64,000 nt of DNA, taken from positions 2,484,501 to 2,548,500 of the forward strand of contig NZ_CP016534.2 in the NCBI RefSeq assembly GCF_001687565.2, given 5' to 3'. The translations under genes and the position numbers were made by a program. The notes beneath the pieces are model-generated. The model worked only from the letters and a program-made list of their open reading frames with translations. It made no database searches and was not told the DNA's origin. Position 1 is the first letter of the stretch; every line of letters begins with the position of its first letter. This document shows, one piece after another, positions 46,249-55,066 of the stretch. The stretch is from Planococcus antarcticus DSM 14505. Its GTDB lineage: Bacteria > Bacillota > Bacilli > Bacillales_A > Planococcaceae.

Positions 46249-46386
46249 ATTGAACGAATAATTTTCACCTGCCGCTAGTCTGCCGAACTGGCACCGAATA
46301 ATAATCACAATCTATTGACTGCACGCCTTGCCTTCTACAGGCTGTATAAGGCAAGGCAAAAAGAGAAGCCCCTTTTAGTTCAACTT
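46249..46386. repeat. MITE-like element 2 with terminal inverted repeats
   Basis: 138 bp beginning ATTGAACGAATAATTTT and ending AGTTCAACTT, so the TTGAAC/GTTCAA ends match element 1 (20.84 kb), and its left end (TTGAACGAAT) is identical to that element's. Internal perfect stem GCCTTGCCTT / AAGGCAAGGC (46325-46334 / 46348-46357). No ORF. Together with a weak promoter for ykyB (TATACA, 17 bases, TATGAT) it accounts for the fadH-ykyB gap. Confidence 0.65.
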
Positions 46387-46519
46387 ATACTACATTACTG
46401 TTCTACAGAGTCGCAGATTTCTCCTTTTTATTGCATGCACTCCTTCAGTATACAGTGACTAGTAATTTTGATATGATGGTATCGAAACCACCATTATTTT
46501 GAATGAAAGGAATGAGTAC

Positions 46520-46981
46520 ATGTCATCTACCAAGTCAGATTCAGATATCGCACAAGCCATTTTCACGGTTAACAGACACGCAAAAACCGCTCCCGACAAT
46601 CAATATTTGTATGCGCTGAAAAAAGAAGCTTTAAATCTAATGATTGAAACGCAGCGCGCCCATAAAATTGGTTTGCACTTCAGTAAAAACCCTCAGAAAA
46701 GTCAACAACAATCTTCAGTCCTCGTAAAATGTGGCAATTACTATTTTCATACGCTTCCGAAAAAAGAAGATTTCTCATCACTCGAACATTTGGGCCATCT
46801 GGACGATACGTACCGTAATCCTCCCAGCCGAATGAATTTGAAAGTGGCGAAAGAAATCTTACGGACTCTGACTGGATTGGAACCACAAAAAAAAGAAGCG
46901 GCAGTCTCTAATTCCACCAAATCCTATCAACCCCGTCAGATCGATCGGTTTTATTCACCAAAAAAATCTTATTTTGATTAA
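46520..46981 (+). CDS. ykyB: YkyB family protein
   Basis: 153 residues (B. subtilis 154), hydrophilic, basic, no membrane helix. It opens with a helical domain (DIAQAIFTVNRHAKTAPDN) and contains LYALKKEALNLMI and CGNYYFHTLPKKEDF, which identify YkyB. Function unknown. ATG at 46520 after AAAGGAATG; the in-frame start at 46499 lies before that site. Convergent with ykwC, sharing a terminator. Confidence 0.88.
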   Translation: MSSTKSDSDIAQAIFTVNRHAKTAPDNQYLYALKKEALNLMIETQRAHKIGLHFSKNPQKSQQQSSVLVKCGNYYFHTLPKKEDFSSLEHLGHLDDTYRNPPSRMNLKVAKEILRTLTGLEPQKKEAAVSNSTKSYQPRQIDRFYSPKKSYFD

Positions 46982-46991
46982 TATGAGTATT

Positions 46992-47020
46992 AAGCCGGAA
47001 ACCTCCACGGGTTCCGGCTT
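46992..47020. terminator. Terminator between ykyB and ykwC
   Basis: AAGCCGGAA / TTCCGGCTT with extra CC/GG pairing in the loop and a T-rich tail on the plus strand; it lies between the convergent stops. Confidence 0.75.
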
Positions 47021-47023
47021 TTC

Positions 47024-47884
47024 TTATTCCTTATAATGTTGAATTAAAGTTTGAGTCCCGTTGTCTTCATACCCCTGAGCCGCTAGTTCTTCGTACATAC
47101 TCAAGGACAGACGAAGTCCTGGCAACTTTAATCCCCAGCTCTCTGCTTCTTCTGCTGCAATCTTCATGTCTTTGATGAAATGTTTGATGTAAAAGCCAGG
47201 ACGAAAATCTTCGTTGATCATTTTCGGCGCTAGGTTTGACAGTGACCATGAACCGGCTGCTCCGGAAGAAATAGATCGCAGAACACGCTCTGGATCAAGG
47301 CCGGCTTTTTTTGCATAGATTAGTGATTCGCAAACTCCAATCATAGTGCTGGCAATATTAATTTGGTTACACATTTTAGTGTGTTGCCCTGAACCAGCAG
47401 GACCTTGGAAGACAATATTTTCACCGAATAGGTTGAGTAGTGGAGAAATTTTCTTAAAGACGTCTTTTTCACCGCCAACCATAATAGACAGAACTCCATT
47501 TTTAGCACCGATGTCTCCGCCTGATACCGGTGCATCCAAAGCATGAAGACTTTTTTCAGCAGCGGCTTCAAAAATCCGTTGCGCCAAACGCGGCTGGGAA
47601 GTTGTCATATCAACCAGCACAGATCCTGCTTTTGCATGTTGAATAATGCCTTTCTCACCAAAATAGATTTCTTCTACATCAGATGGATAACCGACCATGG
47701 TGAAAATAATCTCACTATTTCCAGCCACCTGCTTAGGCGATTCAACAAGAACTGCACCTGCTTCCACAAGGTTTTCTGCTTTTTTAGCCGTTCGTGTATA
47801 AATGGAAACCTCATGCTCGTGCTCTAGTAAATGTTTGACCAAGCTATTGCCCATAACTCCAGTACCGATAAATCCGAGCTTCAT
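47024..47884 (-). CDS. ykwC: Beta-hydroxyacid dehydrogenase family oxidoreductase (YkwC)
   Basis: 286 residues. N-terminal Rossmann domain with GFIGTGVMG (4-12), the TMVGYPSDVEEIYFG segment, substrate-binding DAPVSGGDIGAKNG near residue 117 and the catalytic lysine region GSGQHTKMCNQ near 165. Family includes 3-hydroxyisobutyrate and tartronate-semialdehyde reductases; substrate not resolved. ATG at 47884. Beside ykyB, as in B. subtilis. Confidence 0.9.
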   Translation of the reverse strand: MKLGFIGTGVMGNSLVKHLLEHEHEVSIYTRTAKKAENLVEAGAVLVESPKQVAGNSEIIFTMVGYPSDVEEIYFGEKGIIQHAKAGSVLVDMTTSQPRLAQRIFEAAAEKSLHALDAPVSGGDIGAKNGVLSIMVGGEKDVFKKISPLLNLFGENIVFQGPAGSGQHTKMCNQINIASTMIGVCESLIYAKKAGLDPERVLRSISSGAAGSWSLSNLAPKMINEDFRPGFYIKHFIKDMKIAAEEAESWGLKLPGLRLSLSMYEELAAQGYEDNGTQTLIQHYKE

Positions 47885-48005
47885 ATGTATTTCCTCCTTC
47901 TGTATACCATCAGTTTAGCAAAAATCTTCAGGATATTCACTCTTGTAACCAAAAAGGAAAGAAGCCACAGGTTCTTGTCACTCTGCAATTGCAAAAAAAA
48001 AGAAG

Positions 48006-48025
48006 CCGATCCGTAAACGGACCGA
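48006..48025 (-). terminator. Terminator of the second MoxR operon
   Basis: On the minus strand CGGTCCGT / ACGGATCG (one G-U pair), followed by CTTC and a long T-run. It lies 65 bases after the DUF4129 gene. Confidence 0.65.
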
Positions 48026-48089
48026 CCACAAAAGGGGGAAATGAGAATGTTGCTGTGTTCAAGTATACTATGCCCTCCTTGAAAGCACT

Positions 48090-49316
48090 TTAAACATTTT
48101 CTTTTAAATATTTGCCTTTTATTTTTTCGATTTCATTAATAAAGTCCGTGGCCTGGGACCCGGGCAATTGCTTATCCCCATATCGGACTCGGTCATAGGT
48201 CCTGTAAAAGGAGTCTGTGACATCCCATTGCACTCGTGTTATCCACTCGCGGACCGTCTCGTAATTTTTCCGTCCCAAGTCCTGCTCTTTTGCCATTTGC
48301 TCAAGATCACGAAAAACTTCTCTGATTTGGTGCAAGTTCATGTTAGTGCCACAAGATGCGTAAGTAGTCGGCATATGCTGTTCTGAAGATTGATGGTCAT
48401 GCCTTTTGATGCTGCTTAAACTTTCTTGCATCGGCGCTTCTGAATCGGGTTTTACTTTCCTCAGCCATAACACAAGTGCAATTACGCATACCAGCACGAC
48501 AATCCCCAAAAGCATTTCAACTGGAAAATCTGTCGGCATTGTCTCGCTTGCTGTAGTATCGTTCTGCGCTGCTTTCTCTTCCGGCCCAAGCTTGTCTATC
48601 GTTTCCTGCATTTCTCCTTCTGTCGATAAGCCAGACAAAAATTTACTGGCCTGCTCAAGTAACAAAGCGAGTGGCCAAAACACAATCCGAATTGCCCCGC
48701 CTGCAGCCCAACCTACCAATTTCCGGACTTCTTCTGCAACAAAGAAAGTGCTGATTGCCGCTAAGGCAGAAATACTGAAAACAATACCAAATGCACCAGC
48801 CGCTTGACTGAGTTTCGCACCGTCTTCCCTGGAATGAAGGTAACCATACAGCAGATGAGAAGCCACATAGAACAGCACTACAACAGGAACAATAGTGAAA
48901 AGCAAGCGACCTGTCTGCTCTTCAGGATTTAGCAGAAGTATAATCCAGCAGATACTAAAAACAACCGTAAACTTCATCAAAAAATGATGGCCATGATTGA
49001 ATTCTTCATTGAGAACCGAATAGCGCCCATGGAGCAGGTAAATAGTTAGCATACCTAAAATCAGCGCCAGCCACAATGAAATACCCGTTATCCACATGCC
49101 AAATACCGCAACAATAGAAATGCCGATTACCCATACCAGTCGGTAAGAGTACCTAGAAAAAAGCATAAAGGAAATGCATGATGCCAGCAAAGCTATTAAC
49201 AACCAGTTCCAAACTACCGGCAATGCCGCCGCTTCCTTAGAAACAAACACCAATACCAGAGAAATAATGAAAGCATCCAGCATAAAGTAGATGGCTGATA
49301 TTAAACGTGACTTCAT
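48090..49316 (-). CDS. DUF4129 membrane protein (YebA-like, without transglutaminase core)
   Basis: 408 residues. Six or so helices in the first 200 residues, another at about 268-287, then a cytoplasmic C-terminal DUF4129 domain (REVFRDLEQMAKEQ, GRKNYETVREWI). B. subtilis YebA in the equivalent operon is about 740 residues and carries a transglutaminase-like domain between the helices and DUF4129; that domain is missing here and I see no Cys-His-Asp triad. Overlaps the DUF58 gene by four bases. Last gene of the operon. Confidence 0.78.
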   Translation of the reverse strand: MKSRLISAIYFMLDAFIISLVLVFVSKEAAALPVVWNWLLIALLASCISFMLFSRYSYRLVWVIGISIVAVFGMWITGISLWLALILGMLTIYLLHGRYSVLNEEFNHGHHFLMKFTVVFSICWIILLLNPEEQTGRLLFTIVPVVVLFYVASHLLYGYLHSREDGAKLSQAAGAFGIVFSISALAAISTFFVAEEVRKLVGWAAGGAIRIVFWPLALLLEQASKFLSGLSTEGEMQETIDKLGPEEKAAQNDTTASETMPTDFPVEMLLGIVVLVCVIALVLWLRKVKPDSEAPMQESLSSIKRHDHQSSEQHMPTTYASCGTNMNLHQIREVFRDLEQMAKEQDLGRKNYETVREWITRVQWDVTDSFYRTYDRVRYGDKQLPGSQATDFINEIEKIKGKYLKENV

Positions 49317-50467
49317 GCCGGATCACGTTCCTTTCTTCCTGGCAGGACAGTCAATTCCGTCTGGCCGCCCCATTTGGTGATAAAGCGTATGGCTTCAAGC
49401 GGCTCATCGGTCAATAGGTAGGTCGTATAAGGTAGGTCTGTATGGATATCCAAATGACCCAGCATGGCACGATAAGAGAGCGTAGCGTTGTTTTTCGAAA
49501 TAACCGATAACAACTCTAATGCTTGTTGCCGCTGCTTTTGCCCAAGTCCCGTAGACAAATATAAATAAGGCATTTTACCGGCTGAACGGATATTGACTGC
49601 CAATGCATAAGGAACTCCCGCGCTAAAGCAGTTCTCAATATAGGACGCCAATTCTTCGATCCGCTCTTCCAGATCGTAGATGGTACCGTAATGCGCAGAA
49701 ACATTCAGTGCAAAAAGCATCGATTCATTGGCTACTTGTGAAAAGATTTTGGTCTGGTAGTTTTGCATTCTGACACTGGCTTTCCAGTGGATTTGATTGA
49801 ATTGATCAGTTGAGACGTAATCGCGCGTCCCAACTGGCTGAAAGGCATCATCAAACAGAGAATGCTGCAAATTGAATTGACCTGGTTTCTGACGGGACGG
49901 TGTATAACCAAAAGGATATTTCTGAAGTTTTGGAAATACCAGTTGTTCATGCAGGATCATGGGCTGGTACTCAAGGGTCATGCTGCCTTCTCCGAACGGA
50001 TGTGGAATCAGCACTTCCATTTTCTTAATGCGTGACAGTCCCCTTCTTTTCCCGCTGATAGGCACATCAATTTCAATCGTCTGTTTGCTGCCGATGGTAA
50101 AAGGCAGATCAAGCTCTACTAAATCTCCAAAGTTTGCAACTCTTTCGCCTGTTGGTTCCACAGCATCGTGAAACCAGATCTTCAATTGGCCGCCCCAAAT
50201 CGGCAAGCCATCATTTTTAAAAATGAGTTTCCAAGAAGAATCTCCTCCGTACAGCACACGCTTGCGTATTCGACTGTTTTGAAACATTAATTTTTTTCCG
50301 ACTCGATTCGAGTAAAGCAATTGCAAACCAACCACGGCCGCTACAAAAACAATGACAGCTGCAGCTGTAAACTGCAAAAACGCCATCGCCATAAAAAACA
50401 AGACAACTAAAAAGCCTAATACCCATTTCATATTTTTCGTATCGTCATCATGACGTATCCACACCAT
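49313..50467 (-). CDS. DUF58 membrane protein (YeaD type)
   Basis: 384 residues. Two N-terminal helices (about 14-30 and 33-48), a beta domain, and the DUF58 core with VGTRDYVSTDQFNQIHWKAS near residue 216. The longer, membrane-anchored DUF58 form, distinct from the soluble one at 32.7 kb. ATG follows the moxR stop with no intervening base. Middle gene of moxR-DUF58-DUF4129. Confidence 0.88.
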   Translation of the reverse strand: MVWIRHDDDTKNMKWVLGFLVVLFFMAMAFLQFTAAAVIVFVAAVVGLQLLYSNRVGKKLMFQNSRIRKRVLYGGDSSWKLIFKNDGLPIWGGQLKIWFHDAVEPTGERVANFGDLVELDLPFTIGSKQTIEIDVPISGKRRGLSRIKKMEVLIPHPFGEGSMTLEYQPMILHEQLVFPKLQKYPFGYTPSRQKPGQFNLQHSLFDDAFQPVGTRDYVSTDQFNQIHWKASVRMQNYQTKIFSQVANESMLFALNVSAHYGTIYDLEERIEELASYIENCFSAGVPYALAVNIRSAGKMPYLYLSTGLGQKQRQQALELLSVISKNNATLSYRAMLGHLDIHTDLPYTTYLLTDEPLEAIRFITKWGGQTELTVLPGRKERDPA

Positions 50468-51403
50468 CTAAAAAGCCTCTACCGGAGAAGGCACTGAATT
50501 TGAGATTTCGTGTAAAACAGCTGCAGGTTCGTGGACAAGCATCCCTTCAGCCGTCAGCATCAAACGGTGGACTGCTACAGGTTCGAGTATGTATTTGACA
50601 TCGTCAGGCGTCACAAAACTTCGTCCTTCCATAAACGCTCTCCCTTGAGCTGCATGAACAAGTGCTAAGGCAGCTCTCGAACTCAAGCCGAGTTCAATTG
50701 ACGGGTGCTCACGGGTTGCCCGGACTAGCGCTAAAATATACGTCTCAATATCTTCGTGGACCGCCACTCTGCCAGCTTCAACTCGCCACGTCCGGACATC
50801 TTCAACTGAAGCAATCGGTAAAATTTCTTTTTTATGGGAAACATTATCTCGGAAATTCCGGATGATGGAAAGCTCTTCTTCATATGCAGGATAACCGATC
50901 TCCAAACGGAACAAAAAACGATCCAACTGAGCTGCAGGAAGTGGAAATGTTCCTTGTTGCGATTCCACAGGATTTTGGGTAGCAATAACAATGAACGGAT
51001 CCGGCAATTGTATGGTCTCACCATCAATAGTCGCCTGTTTTTCTTCCATCGATTCTAGAAGGCTTGACTGTGTCCGTGGCGTTGCACGGTTAATTTCATC
51101 AGCTAGCAGTAAATTGGTTTGCACCGGACCCGCTCGCAATTCAAACTCCTGGGTTTGCGGATTAAAAAAGCGAATGCCTGTCACGTCTGACGGCAAAACA
51201 TCCGGTGTGAATTGAATTCGTTGAAATTGGCCGGCAAACGACCCGGCAAATGCTTTAGCCATCCAGGTCTTGCCTGAACCTGGTACACTTTCAAGCAGTA
51301 CATGCCCCCCTTGAATCAAAGCAATCAGCATAAAATCAATTTCTTTTTCTCTGCCAACTACCAACTTATTTAACTGCGCTTTGGTCTGCGTTAACTTCTC
51401 CAT
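50468..51403 (-). CDS. MoxR-family AAA+ ATPase (YeaC type)
   Basis: 311 residues. Walker A SVPGSGKTW near 39-47, Walker B LLADEINRA near 104, sensor IATQNPVES, and PAAQLDRFLFRLE. Belongs with B. subtilis YeaC by operon order and partner genes. Only distantly similar to the MoxR at 33.5 kb, so not a recent duplication. First gene of a three-gene operon; a small gene lies 30 bases upstream. Confidence 0.92.
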   Translation of the reverse strand: MEKLTQTKAQLNKLVVGREKEIDFMLIALIQGGHVLLESVPGSGKTWMAKAFAGSFAGQFQRIQFTPDVLPSDVTGIRFFNPQTQEFELRAGPVQTNLLLADEINRATPRTQSSLLESMEEKQATIDGETIQLPDPFIVIATQNPVESQQGTFPLPAAQLDRFLFRLEIGYPAYEEELSIIRNFRDNVSHKKEILPIASVEDVRTWRVEAGRVAVHEDIETYILALVRATREHPSIELGLSSRAALALVHAAQGRAFMEGRSFVTPDDVKYILEPVAVHRLMLTAEGMLVHEPAAVLHEISNSVPSPVEAF

Positions 51404-51433
51404 TTTGTCCCCTCCGCTTGCATTTATGCTTGG

Positions 51434-51622
51434 TTATTTCGACGGTTCTTCTGTGTACGTATAAACGGTCTTTCCATGATGATGAGCTGTGCCTCTAAAA
51501 TGCTTGAAATCTTCTCGTGCAATCAATATATTGCGGAAATCCAGAAAATTTTCTTTCTCAATCGTAATAGATTCGATTTCCCTTTTTTTCAATTCTTCGA
51601 GTTGCTGGTTGTAGTCAATCAT
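51434..51622 (-). CDS. Small conserved-looking hypothetical protein
   Basis: 62 residues, charged, no membrane helix; helical N-terminus (QQLEELKKREIE), then beta-like IEKENFLDFRNILI and a His-rich HFRGTAHHHGK. Strong ribosome site AAAGGAG seven bases before the ATG at 51622 supports translation. It lies 30 bases ahead of the MoxR gene on the same strand and could be the first gene of that operon. I do not recognise a family. Confidence 0.7.
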   Translation of the reverse strand: MIDYNQQLEELKKREIESITIEKENFLDFRNILIAREDFKHFRGTAHHHGKTVYTYTEEPSK

Positions 51623-51661
51623 GAATAGTTCTCCTTTTGACTTAGTTTTGATGAATCCTTC

Positions 51662-51670
51662 TGTTATAAT
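51662..51670 (+). promoter_or_regulatory. Extended -10 promoter for the CPBP gene
   Basis: TGTTATAAT (TG, one base, TATAAT) on the plus strand; no good -35. Predicted transcription start near 51677 would leave a leader of about 165 bases before the CPBP-family start at 51841. Confidence 0.5.
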
Positions 51671-51840
51671 ACTAGACGAATGATAAATATCGTATTCAGC
51701 AAGTATAATTTGAAGCCATTTCAGACAGACTTCGAAAATCTGTACTTGGCAATAGTATACAGCAAGAAAACAAGTCGGACACCTTTGTCCATGCCGCTAT
51801 CAATAAAGTGGGCCCGTTTTCAATTTATAGGAGGATTTAC

Positions 51841-52455
51841 ATGATTAACTTTTTGAAACAGCATCCTTTGATTTTGATGCTGCCCCTGGCTTTCTTTTTA
51901 TATAATTTAGCCTTTGAAAATACTGCCATTTTTTGGTATATGTACACATTTGCAATGCTGATTTTAATGTCTCTTGCTATTATTTTCGTCAAAATTTATG
52001 ACGAACTTGTCACTTGGAAATCTTTGGTTTATGGCTTGGGTTATGGAACTCTCTTGTATGGAATTATAGCTGCCGGATTCCAACTACTTCTTCTGTCTCC
52101 TTTCAACATATCGGGACCTGTCGATTCTTTCTTATCGGCATTTGCGCCTGTCTCGATTTGGCATTATCTCCTTTTGATGTTTATCATCGTTCCGGGTGAA
52201 GAAATTTTCTGGAGAGGTTTGGTCCAGCAAAAGTTGAAGCAATATGTCTCCACACCACTTTCAGTTTTAAGCAGTGCCATTCTTTTCGGTTTGGCACTGG
52301 CATTGAGCGGATTTTGGCCTGGTGTGGTGGCAGGTATTGCAGCTGGGCTGATTTTAGGACTGCTTTATGAATGGAAAAGAAGCTTGCCTGTCATCATCGT
52401 TGCCCATCTTATCATGATCGTTCTGCTGTTCTTGATCCTGCCACTGCCTGTATAA
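51841..52455 (+). CDS. CPBP-family intramembrane protein with altered active-site motifs
   Basis: 204 residues, six or more helices, Abi/CPBP (CAAX-like protease) family. Motif 1 is present as EEIFWR (120-125). Motif 2, normally FxxxH, reads FGLAL (149-153) with Leu in place of His, and motif 3 has His189 but lacks the usual Asn/His four residues on. If aligned correctly it may be inactive or use other ligands. ATG at 51841 after AGGAGG; the start at 51808 is upstream of that site. A long leader precedes it. Confidence 0.78.
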   Translation: MINFLKQHPLILMLPLAFFLYNLAFENTAIFWYMYTFAMLILMSLAIIFVKIYDELVTWKSLVYGLGYGTLLYGIIAAGFQLLLLSPFNISGPVDSFLSAFAPVSIWHYLLLMFIIVPGEEIFWRGLVQQKLKQYVSTPLSVLSSAILFGLALALSGFWPGVVAGIAAGLILGLLYEWKRSLPVIIVAHLIMIVLLFLILPLPV

Positions 52456-52515
52456 AGTGAAACATTCTTCCCTTTCGAACGTCTACTAGACAAATCGATA
52501 GGGAGGAATTTTTTT

Positions 52516-53133
52516 ATGAAGAAGAATTTATTGTTTTTATCATCTTTCCTAACAATCGGCGTCTTGCTGACAGCTTGCGGAACGCCAGATACTGCTGTAG
52601 AAGAAGACACAGGTACTACGTCTGAAGAAGACACAAATGACAATGTACCAACTGAAGAAGCAGCGGAAGAAACGACGGATACCAGTGATAGCTCAGAAGA
52701 AGCTGAACCTGCTGGCACACTTACACAGAGTGAAGAACAAAATTACGAATTATATGTGCTAGATGGCTATGACCTGACAGCAGAAGAACCGAAAAAAGAT
52801 GCACTGTATGCAATAGATAATTCAGCTGTCTTCATGCGTATCGAGGCATTTGCTCCTGGAGAAGTCGATTTTGCGGCTGCTGAAGAAAATATGAAACAAA
52901 CCCTTCAAGCCGTCAATCCCGATGAAGAGCCTACTGAAGTTATGGATTTCGATAGAGCTGTTTTTGAACAGGTTACGGCTTATGAAGTGCCAAGCACGGA
53001 AGGTACTGTAACCGGCATTGTTTTTGAAAAAGAAGATCTTTTGGTGCGTCTGACGCTTTTTGACGACAGCACTGTCAATGCCACCGAAGACTTTATCGTC
53101 ATGGGAAGCTCTATTGAACACCTAGAACAATAA
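52516..53133 (+). CDS. Acidic lipoprotein, unknown function
   Basis: 205 residues. Lipoprotein signal with LTAC (Cys21), then a 45-residue Thr/Glu/Asp/Ser-rich acidic linker, then a compact alpha/beta domain (about 72-205) that begins NYELYVLDGYDL. No enzymatic motif recognised. Strong ribosome site GGGAGG. Lies 60 bases after the CPBP gene on the same strand and may be co-transcribed. Ends at a bidirectional terminator. Confidence 0.78.
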   Translation: MKKNLLFLSSFLTIGVLLTACGTPDTAVEEDTGTTSEEDTNDNVPTEEAAEETTDTSDSSEEAEPAGTLTQSEEQNYELYVLDGYDLTAEEPKKDALYAIDNSAVFMRIEAFAPGEVDFAAAEENMKQTLQAVNPDEEPTEVMDFDRAVFEQVTAYEVPSTEGTVTGIVFEKEDLLVRLTLFDDSTVNATEDFIVMGSSIEHLEQ

Positions 53134-53144
53134 CCCAAAACGAC

Positions 53145-53177
53145 AAAAAGGCCATCCGGAATTCGGATGGCCTTTTT
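53145..53177. terminator. Bidirectional terminator, lipoprotein gene / marR
   Basis: AAAAAGGCCATCCG / CGGATGGCCTTTTT perfect 14-bp stem, five-base loop, T-runs both ways. Confidence 0.92.
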
Positions 53178-53182
53178 TCCAT

Positions 53183-53626
53183 TTAATAGGATAAGTCTTT
53201 GATCGATAAACCGAGTTTCTTCATCAACTCAATCGCTTGCTCTTTTTCTTCGCTTGACAACGCATTCGTCAGTTCGTGTAGCTTTTTTTCATGTTCCGGA
53301 AAAATCTGTGCCATAAACTCTTTGCCTTGCTCTGATATCTCAGCATAAGTCACACGACGGTCACTTGGGCAATTAGCACGCGTGATATAGCCCCTTTTTT
53401 CAAGCTTATCGATCACATATGTGATGGACCCGCTTGCCAGAAGGATTTTGCCTCCTATTTTTTGAAGAGGCTGTTTTCCTTTATGGTATAGAAGCTCCAA
53501 GACTGCAAATTCAGTCGGATTCACTCCGCTTGCTTGAAAAAAATGATTTGTCTGTTCGGTGATTGCTTTATGTGCACGCGACAGTACAATAAATAATTTC
53601 AGTGATTGTTTGATCTCTTCATTCAT
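53183..53626 (-). CDS. MarR-family transcriptional regulator
   Basis: 147 residues, winged-helix MarR fold: FAVLELLYHKGKQPLQKIGGKI leads to the recognition helix (SGSITYVIDKLEKRGYI) and the wing DRRVTYAEISEQG. Senses unknown ligands; no Cys in the position of OhrR-type sensors. ATG at 53626 follows AAAGAGTGG; an upstream GTG (53644) overlaps the site. A TATAAT (53671-53666, minus) and two CAACTTAAA-like motifs flank the start region and may be its promoter and operator. Target genes not evident. Confidence 0.88.
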   Translation of the reverse strand: MNEEIKQSLKLFIVLSRAHKAITEQTNHFFQASGVNPTEFAVLELLYHKGKQPLQKIGGKILLASGSITYVIDKLEKRGYITRANCPSDRRVTYAEISEQGKEFMAQIFPEHEKKLHELTNALSSEEKEQAIELMKKLGLSIKDLSY

Positions 53627-53716
53627 TCTATCCACTCTTTCCACTATTTAAGTTGCATTGCACTAATTATAGTCTTTTTAAGTTTGAATAACATCTTCTA
53701 GAATCTATTTATGCCT

Positions 53717-55066
53717 TTAGCCAATGATTACACGCTCTTTCGGATAATGGAATTTTGTCGGGTCTGTTTTACCACCAATCGTAAATAGGAATGAAATCAA
53801 ACCGACTCGTCCGACAAACATTAAAGCCATGATGATGAACTTCCCGGTGTCCGACAAATCATCGGTTATGCCCAGTGACATTCCGCATGTACCAAACGCC
53901 GAAGTAATTTCGAACATGATTTCCACGATTGTTGCCTGTGGTTCCGTGATGAGCAAGGTAATGGTCGCAGCCAGCACCATGGAGACTGCCAGAAAGATAA
54001 CGGCAAAAGAACGAAAAACATCAATCAGTTCGATTTCGCGCTTAAATATCTGTATGGTGTTCTTTCCACGTGCGAAATTGATTAAAAACAGAAAAGCGAT
54101 GGCAAAAGTCGTGGTCCGGATCCCGCCTCCCGCTGAACTTGGTGAAGCACCGATAAACATCAATGCGCTCATAAAAACATTTGTGGCATCGCTGAATTGT
54201 GTAATATCTACAGTTACCAAACCTCCAGAACGCGATGAAACAGAATGAAAGATTGCTGCAAATGCAGACTGGTGCCAACTCATCCCTCTAAATGCATTGA
54301 ACGATTCCAGCAGCAGGATGCCAATGGCTCCGACGGCCAGCAAAATCGCAAATATGCTTGTTGTGATTTTCGTAAATAAAGAGAAGCGGAAATACTTTTG
54401 TTTATTAGACAGGAATTCCTTTACTTCAATCAAAACAGGAAAACCAATAGCTCCTAAAATGATGAGAATCATATTAATGATTTGGACAAAATAATCATTA
54501 AAATAAGGCATCAGCGATTCTCCCGTAATATCGAAACCTCCATTTGTCGTGGCTGTAATGGATCCAAAAACTCCGTGTAGCAACGCTTCCTGGAATGTTG
54601 GAAAATACTGGGTAAAGTAAACTGTCAGAATAATCGCTCCTATCGCTTCAATCAGCAATAGGATTTTTACGATTTCAACGATTAGTTTAACGACACCGGA
54701 CATGCTCGACTGATTATGGTCAACCATGATCAGCTGACGCTCACGCAAGCCGATGCGTTTGCCGACGAGCAGCCAGAAAAACGTACCGATCGACATGATG
54801 CCAATTCCGCCTAACTGCAAAATAAACATCAAAACGACGATGCCAAAAACCGTATAGGTTTCAACAACGTTAATGACTGTCAAACCAGTTACGCTCACCG
54901 CACTTACTGCGGTGAACAAACTATCAATTAAAGAGATGGTCATCCCTGGTTTATGGACATTTGGCAACCTCAACAATAGGAATGAAACAGCAATTGCCAC
55001 AAAATAATACGAAACAATTACCTGGGCAGGTGTAAGATTCCTTACTTTTTGAAATGATCTATTCAT
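53717..55066 (-). CDS. ktrD: KtrD, potassium-uptake channel subunit
   Basis: 449-residue Trk/Ktr/HKT membrane subunit. Four M1-P-M2 repeats with selectivity segments such as SVTGLT (near 59), TTNGGF (near 172), SSRSGG (near 279) and TCGMSL (near 395). Forms a K+/Na+ channel with the KtrC ring encoded at 21.1 kb; B. subtilis KtrCD is the low-affinity, constitutive system. The ATG at 55066 is 12 bases from its ribosome site, which instead is ideally placed for a four-codon ORF that ends across the ktrD start. Confidence 0.93.
   Translation of the reverse strand: MNRSFQKVRNLTPAQVIVSYYFVAIAVSFLLLRLPNVHKPGMTISLIDSLFTAVSAVSVTGLTVINVVETYTVFGIVVLMFILQLGGIGIMSIGTFFWLLVGKRIGLRERQLIMVDHNQSSMSGVVKLIVEIVKILLLIEAIGAIILTVYFTQYFPTFQEALLHGVFGSITATTNGGFDITGESLMPYFNDYFVQIINMILIILGAIGFPVLIEVKEFLSNKQKYFRFSLFTKITTSIFAILLAVGAIGILLLESFNAFRGMSWHQSAFAAIFHSVSSRSGGLVTVDITQFSDATNVFMSALMFIGASPSSAGGGIRTTTFAIAFLFLINFARGKNTIQIFKREIELIDVFRSFAVIFLAVSMVLAATITLLITEPQATIVEIMFEITSAFGTCGMSLGITDDLSDTGKFIIMALMFVGRVGLISFLFTIGGKTDPTKFHYPKERVIIG

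Noticed and set aside
48045..48089. 13-codon ORF after AAAGGGGGAAATG on the plus strand
   Set aside because: Good ribosome-site resemblance, but it lies just past a minus-strand terminator, has no promoter and ends at once; probably chance.
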